Below, piece after piece: positions 7,063 to 15,117 of a stretch of 33,897 bases of DNA. This DNA is from Bacteroidales bacterium (lineage in GTDB: Bacteria > Bacteroidota > Bacteroidia > Bacteroidales > UBA3824). Under the pieces are notes generated by a model. It did no database searches. It was not told the origin of the DNA and was given only the letters and a program-made list of their open reading frames with translations. A program made the position numbers and the translations under genes. Positions within the stretch are counted from its first letter, which is position 1. Every line of letters begins with the position of its first letter. The DNA lies in contig JAKSUC010000037.1 of the NCBI GenBank assembly GCA_024413595.1, positions 1-33,897 of the forward strand, read 5' to 3'.

Positions 7063-7797
7063 ATGGCTATTACTCAATGGAAATCTTATATTGAATTTAA
7101 TAAATCAGATAAACCAAAAATGGAAACATATGCTTCCAAGTGGATTGAAAATGCAGAAAAAGAATTATCTACAGCTTTAAATAGAAATATTAAATTTATT
7201 AAACATAAAGATCGTTGGTGTGATGATAGATATAGTTGGTGTATATCTTTATTTGAACTGTATCCAGATCCTGAAGATCATCAATTGTTACTTCAAACTA
7301 ACAGTAATGAAGAAATAGTATGTGATATTCATTTTCCTATAATTTCTAATACTTCATTTTCTGAATTTGAACATATTATTACAAATAAATCAGATCCTGA
7401 AGCTTTTCAGATTGATAATGTTGGTTATGTTAATATTATGCCTTTAATTATAGCAAAAGGCTTTAATGAAAAAGAAATTGATTCTTTTAATAATATGATT
7501 GATATTTCATATACAATTGATAATTATTATTATGATTTGAATAATTGTTGGACTGAATTTTCTTCTAAGTATAATGTAAGATTATATCATAATATAGCGG
7601 CCGATACTCGTACTATTAAACATATCGTTAATCCTTTAAAATCTCTTGAAAAAATTCTTCAAAAAAATATAAGAGTTTGGGATAGTTATTTAGATACCTA
7701 TAAAGACTTTTTAATTCAAAAATCTAAAGAAATTGAAGCTCAAAATAAATTACTTCAATCTTTAACTCGTAAATGGAAAATTAATGCTTGTAAATAA
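7063..7797 (+). CDS. hypothetical protein, 244 aa
   Basis: Unrecognised. Organised like the gene before it: a globular part (to about 170; contains KHKDRWCDDRYSWCISLFEL) and then a coiled-coil-like C-terminus (SLEKILQKNIRVW to ALNKLLQSL-type heptads). It starts 3 bp after the preceding stop, so the two are likely coupled and may be divergent duplicates. No -DF tail. Its stop falls within a TGTAAA-N6-TTTACA palindrome. Confidence 0.65.
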   Translation: MAITQWKSYIEFNKSDKPKMETYASKWIENAEKELSTALNRNIKFIKHKDRWCDDRYSWCISLFELYPDPEDHQLLLQTNSNEEIVCDIHFPIISNTSFSEFEHIITNKSDPEAFQIDNVGYVNIMPLIIAKGFNEKEIDSFNNMIDISYTIDNYYYDLNNCWTEFSSKYNVRLYHNIAADTRTIKHIVNPLKSLEKILQKNIRVWDSYLDTYKDFLIQKSKEIEAQNKLLQSLTRKWKINACK

Positions 7798-7847
7798 ATT
7801 TTTACAATAAAATATGTTTACAAATAAACTTAATTTTTGTATATTTT
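7789..7847 (+). promoter_or_regulatory. operator palindrome plus promoter
   Basis: TGTAAA-N6-TTTACA at 7789-7806, then TTTACA as -35 (7817-7822), 17 bp, TATATTTT (7840-7847). An AAAGGAAAAAAACT leader precedes the ATG at 7898. Confidence 0.6.
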
Positions 7848-7897
7848 ACTTGTTAAATGAATAAACACATAAACAAATAAACAAAAGGAAAAAAACT

Positions 7898-8221
7898 ATG
7901 ACAAAATATGATGTTAATTTCACCGACCGTAAGTATGTCTCTGACGAAGTGAAGGCACTTATCAACCCTAATCTTAAGGATAAGGAATTCAATAAGGAAT
8001 TTAATAAGTTCATGTTGGATGAATTGAATAAAGTAGATAAGCCTTCTAAGGAAGTTATTCAGGCTGGTTTCGTTCAGGTATTCTCCTGTTATGATTCTTT
8101 CCTGACAGATCGTCAGAAGACTGCTGTTGTTGAAGCTGTTCAGGCTGTTTACCAAACTATGTCTAAGACTAATAAGGCTTCTGTTGTTGCCGGTCTTACT
8201 GTTATTAATCTCTTTATCTAA
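7898..8221 (+). CDS. hypothetical protein, 107 aa, codon-optimised
   Basis: Unrecognised. A compact, probably all-helical protein (KALINPNLKDKEFNKEFNKF, then helices to the hydrophobic end GLTVINLFI). Codons are strongly biased to GTT, GGT, AAG, CGT and CTT, as in the MoxR-like gene, in contrast with the surrounding A/T-ended codons, so it is probably made in quantity. It has its own promoter and is closed by a hairpin, so it is a single-gene unit. Confidence 0.7.
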   Translation: MTKYDVNFTDRKYVSDEVKALINPNLKDKEFNKEFNKFMLDELNKVDKPSKEVIQAGFVQVFSCYDSFLTDRQKTAVVEAVQAVYQTMSKTNKASVVAGLTVINLFI

Positions 8222-8250
8222 GAGATGATATACATATTAAAAATGACTGT

Positions 8251-8282
8251 TATAAGGACCAAATAAAAGGTCCTTATATCAG
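8251..8282 (+). terminator. hairpin terminator
   Basis: A perfect 10-bp stem, TATAAGGACC paired with GGTCCTTATA, over an 8-nt loop. There is no long T-run, so termination may be partial, with readthrough into the glycosyltransferase gene. Confidence 0.5.
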
Positions 8283-8305
8283 TAAATCTTTGCTGAGGTG
8301 AATAT

Positions 8306-9325
8306 ATGTTAATGAAAAATGAATTTAATTTCTTAAATAAATTAAAAATTGATGAACTAAAGATTACTGCTCCAATATGTATTCCCACATATAAGAACAG
8401 AGCAGAAAAGTCAAAGACTTGTATAATTAGAAAGTTAGATGCTCTTAAAGATGCTGAAATTTATCTTTTCTTATATGAAGATGACTATATTGCTTCTGGT
8501 TATGATAAATTAGACTTAAATAAGCCAAATATACATTTGGTATTTCTTAATGTAGATGAAAATTCTACAGATGTTAATCTTGAAAAGAATACTATACCAG
8601 GCCGTTCTGTTAGATATAAACGTAAATTTATGCAGATGTATATGGAAAAAATGAATATAGATTTATATTTTATGTTAGACGATGATCTTGATGTAGTTGG
8701 AAAGATCAGTTGTGCTGATCCAAATGATGAAAGACAATCTAAACAAATAAGTTTATATGAAACATTAGCTGTTTGGGAATGGCAACATAGACAAGAAAAT
8801 TGGTGCTTATCAACAGTCAATAATCCATTGGGAACTTGTAATCCAGATAAACCATATGTATCTGATCAAATAGTTATTCAAACTTATTTAATAAATGGTA
8901 AATGGTTTAAAGAACATAATGTTTATTTTCAATCAAGAGATGATTTAAATAATGATGTTATATTTTCTATTGATACTTTAAGAGCTGGTGGTAGTCCACA
9001 TAAAATTAACTATTTAGCAACATTCCTTGTATTTACTGATGGTAATAATAGTTTAATGAGTAATCTCCAAAGACATAAAAAGAGTACCATTGGTTCTTTC
9101 TTATATTGTAATGGTGCTATGAAATTTATGTATCATCAAGATAAAGATCTTCAATTAACACTACAGAAAGTATATCCAGATACTTGGAAAGAATTTTATA
9201 ATTATAAGAAAATTATTGATGATGTATTAAATTCAGGTGGTACACCAAACGATGCGTATGATGAATGTTTAAAGACAATTAAACCACCTGAATCAGGTTT
9301 AAACGACTTCTTTGAAATGCTTTAA
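8306..9325 (+). CDS. GT-A-like glycosyltransferase
   Basis: 339 residues. The N-terminus has the pattern of a GT-A nucleotide-sugar transferase: a first strand (ITAPICIPTYKNR, 20-32), an EDDY site near 58-61, and the acidic metal site LDDDLD at 124-129. Phages often use such enzymes to glycosylate modified bases or virion proteins; the PTYKNR and DDD arrangement recalls the TET-associated glycosyltransferases of large phages, but I cannot confirm that subfamily. The C-terminal part (DRNDLNNDVIFSI-like stretch, YCNGAMKF) may bind acceptor. It ends GLNDFFEML, which resembles the acidic/hydrophobic C-terminal clamp-binding tails known in T4-type phages; that link is speculative. RBS is GAGGTG. 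Confidence 0.7.
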   Translation: MLMKNEFNFLNKLKIDELKITAPICIPTYKNRAEKSKTCIIRKLDALKDAEIYLFLYEDDYIASGYDKLDLNKPNIHLVFLNVDENSTDVNLEKNTIPGRSVRYKRKFMQMYMEKMNIDLYFMLDDDLDVVGKISCADPNDERQSKQISLYETLAVWEWQHRQENWCLSTVNNPLGTCNPDKPYVSDQIVIQTYLINGKWFKEHNVYFQSRDDLNNDVIFSIDTLRAGGSPHKINYLATFLVFTDGNNSLMSNLQRHKKSTIGSFLYCNGAMKFMYHQDKDLQLTLQKVYPDTWKEFYNYKKIIDDVLNSGGTPNDAYDECLKTIKPPESGLNDFFEML

Positions 9326-9373
9326 AAAACTATACTTATAGAAGTATATACATTAAAATACTAATTTTATGAA

Positions 9374-10604
9374 TTATTTATTTAATTCAGCCCACCATTC
9401 ATAACTTTCACATGCTAAGTGTGGATTTATTATTGTGAGTTCATTAAGGATAGTATTATTATCATTATATAAGTGTATAAGAGACTTATTATAAGTCTTA
9501 TTATAAGACTTTATATCTTTTAAAGTCTTTTTAATTCTCTCTTTTACACTTGTATAACGGTTTTTACTTTGCTTATAAAGATTCTTATAAGCAATAGAAG
9601 CTTTTAAGGATAATTTAATATCATCTTTCGTTTGATTAAATTGTTTAATTAAATCACCAATCCATGCTTTAATACAATCAAATTCTTTATAGAAGTTAAT
9701 AGAAGTTATAGTTTTTTTATGAGTACATTTATAAACTCTTAAAGAATTAAATATATGAGAAAAATTATCTGTTTTAAAGATTTTAGCTAATTCAAATTTA
9801 AATAAAGCTTTAATAGCACCTGAATCAAACATATAACAGTTATTTATTTTTTGTTTAATATGTTCAGGAATACTTAAATAATGTTCTTCATTATGAGTTA
9901 AAATATCTGTATAATTAGTACATCTACAATTAAATTTTTTACTATTACCATAAATAAAAGCTTTATTTTTAGTATATTCACAAGTAACAGTATTATATTT
10001 ACAATCATTTAATAATTGTCTTTGTGCAGCTATATCTGTTAAAGACATAATATTTTCAAAAAATTCTATATCTTTTGAATAATCATAAGTAGATAACCAA
10101 TGATTTAATAATTTTGAAAGTACTTTTTTATTATAAATTTTTAAGATATAAGTTGAAACAGTATGTTTTATATCTGCTTCAGTATATATCATATTCCAAT
10201 TTTTATCAAATTTTTTCATAATATAATCAAGTGCAGAATAACTAACAATAGTAGCTTTAATAATATCTTTTATATTATTTTTTACTATATGTTCATAATT
10301 AGTAATTTGTTCAGATGTACTTATTTTTGGAAAATAATGATAATCTATAACACTTGATGCAGCATAATGCTTTATCTTTATTTTTATATCATATAAACTT
10401 AATTTATTATATGCTGTATTTCCGAGTCTTTATTAAATATGCAGCTTTTGAAAATACATCTTGTATATTAATTGGTAATATTTTTGCTTTACACTTTAAT
10501 GAAGAATGATATTGATCTTTTTTTCTAATATCTGGTGCAATTACTGTATTACCTGTATATTTTTCATTATACATACTATATGGTAATTTAGAAAGGGTTA
10601 TCAT
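9374..10604 (-). CDS. pseudoknot-associated protein, copy 1, 409 aa, needs CGGA read as one codon
   Basis: The frame from ATG 10604 runs to a stop at 10407 (65 residues), while the following protein continues in the +1 frame to 9374. The frames join at codon CGG (10424-10422) followed by A; reading CGGA as one residue gives a continuous 409-residue protein. Homology to the gene at 29407 spans the join: KILPINIQDVF here against KIMPVNLAGVF there, then VIDYHYF against VIETHYY, NIKDIIKATIVSY against HINAIFKSTLVQY, EFDCIKAW against RKDCVKWL, and YEWWAELN against NEWWNYLN. Function unknown. Upstream on the same strand are a hairpin, a terminator and a pseudoknot RNA, the same order as copy 2. RBS AGGAG, 10 bp before ATG. 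Confidence 0.7.
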
Positions 10605-10619
10605 AAATTATCTACTCCT

Positions 10620-10646
10620 GGTGGTGAAGACCTTAACTTCACCACC
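10620..10646 (-). terminator. leader hairpin of copy 1
   Basis: GGTGGTGAAG pairs with CTTCACCACC over a 7-nt loop (10 bp). On the minus strand it sits directly before the AGGAG ribosome site of the 409-residue gene; on the plus strand it is followed by TTTTTT. It may end plus-strand transcription, or form an attenuator in the minus-strand leader. Confidence 0.55.
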
Positions 10647-10670
10647 TTTTTTAAAGGTTAAATTTGACTT

Positions 10671-10706
10671 AAAAAAGACATGAGATGTTACTCTCATGTC
10701 TTTTTT
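10671..10706 (-). terminator. bidirectional terminator of unit 1
   Basis: A perfect stem (AAAAAAGACATGAGA with its complement) over a 6-nt loop, with T-runs on both strands. On the minus strand it directly follows the pseudoknot RNA. An almost identical copy lies at 11128-11163. Confidence 0.85.
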
Positions 10707-10718
10707 GTTTAAAAGATT

Positions 10719-10807
10719 ATGGAAGGATAATATAGTTGCAAGGAATAAACCTTCCATTTTAATTTCTACTATTTTTACTATACTATTATTTTTAATAATT
10801 CCTTGCA
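10719..10807 (-). ncRNA. H-type pseudoknot RNA, unit 1
   Basis: On the minus strand TGCAAGGAAT (10807-10798) pairs with ATTCCTTGCA (10746-10737), and ATGGAAGG (10757-10750) pairs with CCTTCCAT (10726-10719). The pairs interleave, making an H-type pseudoknot with loops of about 40, 3 and 10 nt. In the copy at 11176-11265 both helices have entirely different sequences yet keep perfect pairing, which is strong covariation. The RNA begins about 22 nt after the stop of the 75-residue gene and ends at a terminator. Confidence 0.75.
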
Positions 10808-10829
10808 TCATATAGTATATATAATCTTT

Positions 10830-11057
10830 TTACTTGGAATTTTGTTGTTTATCTTGTATATAATTCAAATATTTTTCTTCTCCATATAAGAATTTTGATG
10901 CTATTATTATCTTTACAGCAATTTTTAATTTTTGATTGAATGTAGTTTTTTGTTTAAAAAATAATTCTTTACATTGTTCCAAAGTTAATTGCTGATATAA
11001 ATGTACAATGTTATCAAAATCTTCTTTAGATATTTTTGGTTCTATTTGTTTATTCAT
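10830..11057 (-). CDS. small helical protein, unit 1, 75 aa
   Basis: Unrecognised, paralogous to the gene at 11290. Shared core: EPKISKEDFDNIVHLYQQLT, then LEQC(K/R)EL, then a basic helix and an A(S/T)K(F/Y)(L/I)YGE motif. All-helical, basic, no membrane segment. Each copy is followed on its strand by the pseudoknot RNA and terminator, so protein, RNA and terminator were duplicated as one unit. The size and the partner RNA recall toxin-antitoxin or RNA chaperone genes, but no catalytic motif is visible. ATATATTTAAA lies before the start in both copies, without a clear Shine-Dalgarno. Confidence 0.7.
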   Translation of the reverse strand: MNKQIEPKISKEDFDNIVHLYQQLTLEQCKELFFKQKTTFNQKLKIAVKIIIASKFLYGEEKYLNYIQDKQQNSK

Positions 11058-11127
11058 ATATTTAAATATACAAAATTAAAATAAAAAGATCATTCCTCCT
11101 TTATATTTATTGTTTATTGTTGTACTT

Positions 11128-11163
11128 AAAAAAGACATGAGATGTTACTCTCATGTCCTTTTT
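11128..11163 (-). terminator. bidirectional terminator of unit 2
   Basis: Same hairpin as at 10671-10706 (stem GACATGAGA/TCTCATGTC, loop TGTTAC on the plus strand) with one base change in the 3' T-run side. Follows the second pseudoknot on the minus strand. Confidence 0.85.
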
Positions 11164-11175
11164 GTTTAAAAAATC

Positions 11176-11265
11176 AGTTGGGTTTATATAGTAAGCATTG
11201 GAAATACCCAACTTTAAAATGTTTTGATTTTCTACTATACAACTATTTTTTATTTTTCCAATGCT
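11176..11265 (-). ncRNA. H-type pseudoknot RNA, unit 2
   Basis: On the minus strand AGCATTGGAAA (11265-11255) pairs with TTTCCAATGCT (11204-11194), and AGTTGGGT (11213-11206) with ACCCAACT (11183-11176), interleaved as in unit 1. The sequences of both helices differ from unit 1, whereas loop sequence (TATAGTAGAAAAT-like) and the ACTATAT of the short loop are kept. This is the pattern expected of a structured RNA under selection. Confidence 0.75.
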
Positions 11266-11289
11266 AATCATATAGTATATATAATCTTT

Positions 11290-11502
11290 TTATTTTGAAT
11301 TTTCACTTCTCTGTTTAATTTTATAATTTTCACCATATATGTACTTTGTCGCAATTACAAGTCTTACAGCACACTTTAATTTATTATTAAATGTATCTTT
11401 TTGCTGTAAATATAATTCTCTACATTGTTCTAATGTCAATTGCTGATATAAATGAACAATATTATCAAAATCTTCTTTAGATATTTTTGGTTCCATATTC
11501 AT
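11290..11502 (-). CDS. small helical protein, unit 2, 70 aa
   Basis: Paralogue of the gene at 10830, about 60% identical, with the same EPKISKEDFDNIVHLYQQLT start and ATKYIYGEN towards the end. The last 10 residues diverge. It is the first gene of the minus-strand series and lies about 80 bp past the end of the IS element. Function unknown; see unit 1. Confidence 0.7.
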   Translation of the reverse strand: MNMEPKISKEDFDNIVHLYQQLTLEQCRELYLQQKDTFNNKLKCAVRLVIATKYIYGENYKIKQRSENSK

Positions 11503-11605
11503 ATATTTAAATATATATATTTTTTGTAAATTATAATTTACTTTTTATATTTTTTGTTGTATATATAATCTTTCGTAACTCATATGCAGGTGAACTACTA
11601 CAAAC

Positions 11606-12889
11606 CTAAAGGTTGGTAGCTTCTTTCGTCATATCCCAAACCTTGCTGGTATCAAAAATACCAGTATAGGATTCAGAATCAGAAAGCATAAACTTCCTCT
11701 GTTCCGGAGGTACTAAATCTAAACCATATTTAAGAATATTTGTTGCAGCATGAACATCTCTATCATAGACAACACCACAACTTGGACAAACAAATTCTCT
11801 ATCATTGATACTTAATAAAGTATGTTTTATACCACAATCATAACAGTATTTGGATGTAGGTAACCATTTAGATATTACATAACAATTATTTTGTGATTTT
11901 AATTTATTTTTTATTCTCCCAAGAATTGAATGTTGTATAGCTTTACCATGACCCGTTTTATGCCATTTAGTTAATTGTTCATCTTGGATAAAGATATATC
12001 TAAAATTTGAATTGAGATAATTTACAAGTTTATTTGTTATATCCTTTTTCTTATTATTGATTTTTTGATGTTCTTTTTGTATTTTATTGATTGTTTTATG
12101 TCTATTGTTAGAACCCTTCTTCTGTTTAAACATTTTTCTTTGATAATGTTTTAGGTGTTCACTTTCTTCAATTTTAACATCTATTTTCTCACCCGTTGAT
12201 AAGGTTAATGAAGTTAGACAACCCATGTCAATACCAACATCAGATTTTTGGTTTTTATATGATTTTTTAAACTTATTATCAGTATATGTAGTAACTAAAA
12301 GATAATAACCATTTTGTCTTTTAACAATTTTGGCATTAGCAAATTCAACATTATTTTTTATTTGGTCTAAACCATTTAAATGTATTTTACCATGTATTCC
12401 TTGAATTTTTGCTTTATGATTATTATAAAAACGATAAGTTGTACCAAATTGCTTTAAATTTATACTATTATAATCGGATTTAAATTTTAATTTTCCAACT
12501 TTATGTCCTGTTTTCTTTAATGTTGATAATGTTTTTATGGATGAACATATTTGTTTATGTACAGATTGTTTCATCTGTGATCCAATAGTATTTAATTCTT
12601 TTTGTATAAATGTTCCATCTTTTAATTTAACATCAACAACATTTTTAATAGTATAATTGAAAACTGTATTTTCTACATTAAGTTCAGACCAATTTAATAT
12701 ATCATTATACAACCATTTGGCTTCAACAAATAACATTTTTAATTGTTCTTTTTGTTTAGCTGATAATTTATTGTTTTGTATTTTTAATTCATATATACGA
12801 CAAAACTGACTTTTTCTTCTATTAAGAGTTTCTTTCATAGAAGCTTTTATATTATTGTTTTTTTCTAATTTATTTTCTATTTGTCGCAT
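11606..12889 (-). CDS. tnpB: TnpB, RNA-guided nuclease of the IS605 element
   Basis: 427 residues, a usual length. RuvC-type catalytic residues are in place: D221 (VGIDMG), E304 (FIQDEQL) and D378 (DRDVHAATN). A zinc ribbon lies at 349-371 (CYDCG ... CPSCG). TnpB proteins cut DNA using an omega RNA made from the element's right end, favouring retention of the element. The stop is TAG and lies inside the right-end hairpin. Full length without frameshift, and no CGG codon. Confidence 0.93.
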   Translation of the reverse strand: MRQIENKLEKNNNIKASMKETLNRRKSQFCRIYELKIQNNKLSAKQKEQLKMLFVEAKWLYNDILNWSELNVENTVFNYTIKNVVDVKLKDGTFIQKELNTIGSQMKQSVHKQICSSIKTLSTLKKTGHKVGKLKFKSDYNSINLKQFGTTYRFYNNHKAKIQGIHGKIHLNGLDQIKNNVEFANAKIVKRQNGYYLLVTTYTDNKFKKSYKNQKSDVGIDMGCLTSLTLSTGEKIDVKIEESEHLKHYQRKMFKQKKGSNNRHKTINKIQKEHQKINNKKKDITNKLVNYLNSNFRYIFIQDEQLTKWHKTGHGKAIQHSILGRIKNKLKSQNNCYVISKWLPTSKYCYDCGIKHTLLSINDREFVCPSCGVVYDRDVHAATNILKYGLDLVPPEQRKFMLSDSESYTGIFDTSKVWDMTKEATNL

Positions 12890-12974
12890 ATATAAGTATA
12901 TATAAACTTTTTAAGTTAAAAATTGTTTTATCTTAAACATATTTAATGAAAAATTAACCTAAAGGTATAAAATA

Positions 12975-13379
12975 ATGAGTAAATATGAAAATTTTTCCCA
13001 TGCTAAAACAAAAATAAGATATCATATAATATTTTCAACAAAATATCGTAAAAAATGTTTAAATTTAATACATGATGATGTTATTTCAATAATGAAAGAA
13101 GCAGAAAATAAAAATAAAAATTTTAATATAGAAATGATGGAATTAGATAAAGATCATATACATTTTTTATTACAAATTAAACCAACAGAAACAATAAGTA
13201 ATGTAGTACATTATTTAAAACAAATAAGTACATATTACTTATGGAAAACACATCATGATTATTTAACAAAGTATTATTGGAAAGGAAAACATCATTTATG
13301 GACTAAAGGTTATTTTTGTAGTACAATAGGTGAAGTTTCAGAACAAAAAATTAAACAATATATTGAAAAACAAGGATAA
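12975..13379 (+). CDS. tnpA: TnpA, Y1 HUH transposase of the IS605 element
   Basis: 134 residues, typical size. The HUH motif is H61-I-H63 (DKDHIHFLL), and the catalytic tyrosine is Y129 in KIKQYIEKQ. GYFCSTIGEVSE before it is typical of the family. It excises and inserts the element as single-stranded DNA by recognising the end hairpins. Start ATG 12975 follows a weak AAAGGTATAAAATA leader. Confidence 0.93.
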   Translation: MSKYENFSHAKTKIRYHIIFSTKYRKKCLNLIHDDVISIMKEAENKNKNFNIEMMELDKDHIHFLLQIKPTETISNVVHYLKQISTYYLWKTHHDYLTKYYWKGKHHLWTKGYFCSTIGEVSEQKIKQYIEKQG

Positions 13380-13388
13380 TTTATTATA

Positions 13389-13602
13389 TTAATAATGCGA
13401 AAATTCATATACTACCCTAAAGGGATAGTATCTTTCTTTTCGCGATTTATGTAAATATTCATCTGGCAAATATACCCATTCATATTCATATTTTTCTTCT
13501 GGTCTTACCTTTGTTTCCTTTTGTTTACTTTTCTTTTTAAAGGACTTTATTCTATATGGTATACCGAAAACCTGCTATATAATTACCATTTATATCATAC
13601 AT
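13389..13602 (-). pseudogene. gene end at the IS border, 70 aa, with a CGGT join
   Basis: On the minus strand a frame from ATG 13602 (MYDINGNYIAGF) reaches CGG at 13566-13564 and would stop three codons later. Reading CGGT as one residue continues into 57 codons (IPYRIKSFKKK, then YEYEWVYLPDEYLH) to 13389. The last 15 or so codons lie in the IS left-end hairpin, so the original C-terminus was probably lost when the IS inserted. Upstream the frame stays open for about 11 codons more before a stop, with no clear ribosome site. Function unknown; important mainly as a fifth CGGN join. Confidence 0.4.
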
Positions 13603-13688
13603 AAGTCCAATTATAGAAAACTTTTGTTTACATAGTTATTGTTCTTGATTATTTTCGTTGACATATTATTCTGTATTGATTAAGTCCA

Positions 13689-13754
13689 CAGATCTGACAG
13701 TCTCTGACCAGATCTGTTATTTAATATATGGTTATACTATACTCACCAGATCTG
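13689..13754. promoter_or_regulatory. cluster of three CAGATCTG palindromes
   Basis: CAGATCTG occurs at 13689, 13709 and 13747, the last extended to ACCAGATCTGGT. They lie 50-110 bp upstream of the promoter at 13802. Single copies also occur at 28643, 33319 and 33540, all in gene-free stretches. Likely binding sites of a dimeric regulator. Confidence 0.45.
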
Positions 13755-13774
13755 GTCAATTATATTAAATTCTT

Positions 13775-13832
13775 TGTAAACTTTAATTTACAAAAGATCT
13801 ATTGACATACTTAGAAAAATATACTAAGTTTA
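13775..13832 (+). promoter_or_regulatory. operator palindrome plus promoter
   Basis: TGTAAA-N6-TTTACA (13775-13792), AAGATCTA spacer, TTGACA (13802-13807), 17 bp, TAAGTTTA (13825-13832). Drives the gene at 13863. Confidence 0.75.
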
Positions 13833-13862
13833 TATTATAAAACAAACCTTTCATAAAATAAA

Positions 13863-14126
13863 ATGGATATAAAAATGACTAAATCACAGTTCACTACCTG
13901 TATCAATGCCTTCTATGCTGAAATCCGTGAAAATAAGGGTAAGCTTGGCAATCCGAACGTTGTTCTTTATCGTAAGAACGCAGCTCCTATTACTTATAAT
14001 CCATGTGGTAATGTGCGTATGGGTAAGACTTCTATGGTCATTCCTGGTCAGGAAATCGCATATTCTGACATTCGTGGTGTAAACTTCTATTTTGATAAGG
14101 AAGCCTCTAATTTGAAGAAGTGTTAA
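13863..14126 (+). CDS. hypothetical protein, 87 aa
   Basis: Unrecognised. Looks like a small beta-rich protein (NVVLYRKNAAPITYNPCGN, then KTSMVIPGQEIAYSDIRGVNFYFD). Strongly optimised codons (CGT, GGT, ATC, AAG) suggest high expression. It stands alone between its own promoter and the next one, which starts 18 bp after its stop. A second in-frame ATG at 13875 is possible. Confidence 0.65.
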   Translation: MDIKMTKSQFTTCINAFYAEIRENKGKLGNPNVVLYRKNAAPITYNPCGNVRMGKTSMVIPGQEIAYSDIRGVNFYFDKEASNLKKC

Positions 14127-14143
14127 TTTTTTAATCTTTTTTA

Positions 14144-14174
14144 TTGACAAATAAAGGTAATATTTGTATATTTA
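14144..14174 (+). promoter_or_regulatory. promoter of tRNA-Met and the HExxH gene
   Basis: TTGACA (14144-14149), 17 bp, TATATTTA (14167-14174), of the TATATTTR type seen before the tRNA operons. Confidence 0.7.
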
Positions 14175-14187
14175 ATCTTGTAAAAAT

Positions 14188-14263
14188 GGAACTGTAGCTC
14201 AATTTGGTTAGCAGCAGCTGACTCATAACCAGCAGGTTCTCGGTTCAAGTCCGAGCGGTTCCA
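14188..14263 (+). tRNA. tRNA with CAT anticodon (Met or Ile2)
   Basis: Acceptor GGAACTG/CGGTTCC, T arm CTCGG TTCAAGT CCGAG, anticodon loop CTCATAA (CAT at 14224-14226). The D-arm 3' strand is GCAGC rather than GAGC, so the arm is imperfect, and the last anticodon pair is A-C. CCA is not encoded. It is cotranscribed with the protein gene 28 bp downstream. Elongator Met and lysidine-modified Ile cannot be separated by sequence alone. Confidence 0.85.
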
Positions 14264-14291
14264 CTAAAACATAAACAGAGGAATATAAGGT

Positions 14292-15098
14292 ATGGGTGTA
14301 AAAGCTGGACAAATTTATAAAATTACATCTGATTTTGAATCTTGGAATTTGAATGATCCTAATCCAGGTCGCCAGGAATTTTTCCAAATTGTAATGAATG
14401 CTTTGGAAAATACAGAAATGGGTTTTTCTACTTTTAATATTGGTGTACCTATGTATAAGGGTATTGGTGGTTATTTTACAAATCATTTGTCCTTGGATAA
14501 GATTTGTCTTCCTAATATTGTTAAGGTAGATGAAGCAAATCATTTATTGACATTTACAGATACTATTCCTGATCCTGAAGATCCTGATTATGAACCAATG
14601 ACAGCAGAAGAATCCTTTGCTATTTTTGTACATGAAGCATGTCATTTTCTTCATTTTAGTAGGGATAATGGTGTATTTACTTCACCATTGATGAAGGGTA
14701 AGTCTTATGATATGAATGAACTTATGAAATCACCAAAGGTTCGCCGTGAAGCTGAATTTGAAGCTGGTTATCGTTCTGTATTTTATGATAAGGTTTATAG
14801 AATGTATCCTGGTTCTCGTCAAATTCTTGATACAAACCTTATTAATATGCTTAACTATGATACCAAAAATCAGTCACCGGAATGGATTAAGCGTTATCAG
14901 GAATTAACTCGTCCTTTTTATGGTGATGCTGTTGATGAAAAGGGTACTGTTATTTTAGATAAGGATGGTAATCCTGTATCTTCCGGTGAACTCGTTGATA
15001 AGAAGGGTTATAAGGATTTTACAAAATGTATTCGTGATCAGGTTAAAAAATTTACTGAATGGGCTGATCCAAAACATGAAATTAAAGGTATTCTTTAA
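14292..15098 (+). CDS. HExxH metalloprotease-like protein
   Basis: 268 residues. HEACH at 114-118 in a helix (SFAIFVHEACHFLHFS) is a zincin HExxH motif; the next acidic helix (RREAEFEAGY, 151-160) could give the third ligand, as in gluzincins. The middle carries PEDPDYEPM before the helix, and the C-terminal third has a charged loop (DEKGTVILDKDGNPVSSGE) followed by a helix. No signal peptide, so the site of action is the cytoplasm or the virion. Substrate unknown. It shares a promoter with the tRNA upstream and is followed at 19 bp by a small gene. Confidence 0.7.
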   Translation: MGVKAGQIYKITSDFESWNLNDPNPGRQEFFQIVMNALENTEMGFSTFNIGVPMYKGIGGYFTNHLSLDKICLPNIVKVDEANHLLTFTDTIPDPEDPDYEPMTAEESFAIFVHEACHFLHFSRDNGVFTSPLMKGKSYDMNELMKSPKVRREAEFEAGYRSVFYDKVYRMYPGSRQILDTNLINMLNYDTKNQSPEWIKRYQELTRPFYGDAVDEKGTVILDKDGNPVSSGELVDKKGYKDFTKCIRDQVKKFTEWADPKHEIKGIL

Positions 15099-15117
15099 AA
15101 TATAAGGAGATAATAAT

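Larger units (their letters stand above)
11580..13440. mobile_element. IS200/IS605-family insertion sequence (IS605 arrangement)
   Basis: Divergent tnpB (minus) and tnpA (plus) with 85 bp between their starts. Subterminal hairpins lie at both ends: CTACAAACCTAAAGGTTGGTAG at 11598-11619 region on the tnpB side, and ATACTACCCTAAAGGGATAGT at about 13409-13429 on the tnpA side, both with CCTAAAGG at the tip. As expected for this family there are no terminal inverted repeats or target duplication, so the exact ends are uncertain. Both genes look intact, so the element may be active. The right end beyond tnpB should encode the guide (omega) RNA. Confidence 0.85.

Noticed and set aside
10608..10811. 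Minus-strand 67-codon frame
   Set aside because: It runs through the pseudoknot, a strong terminator and a leader hairpin, so it is better explained as non-coding.
10671..11163. CRISPR-like repeats in the minus-strand region
   Set aside because: There are only two repeat units, they include protein genes, and no regular spacers exist.
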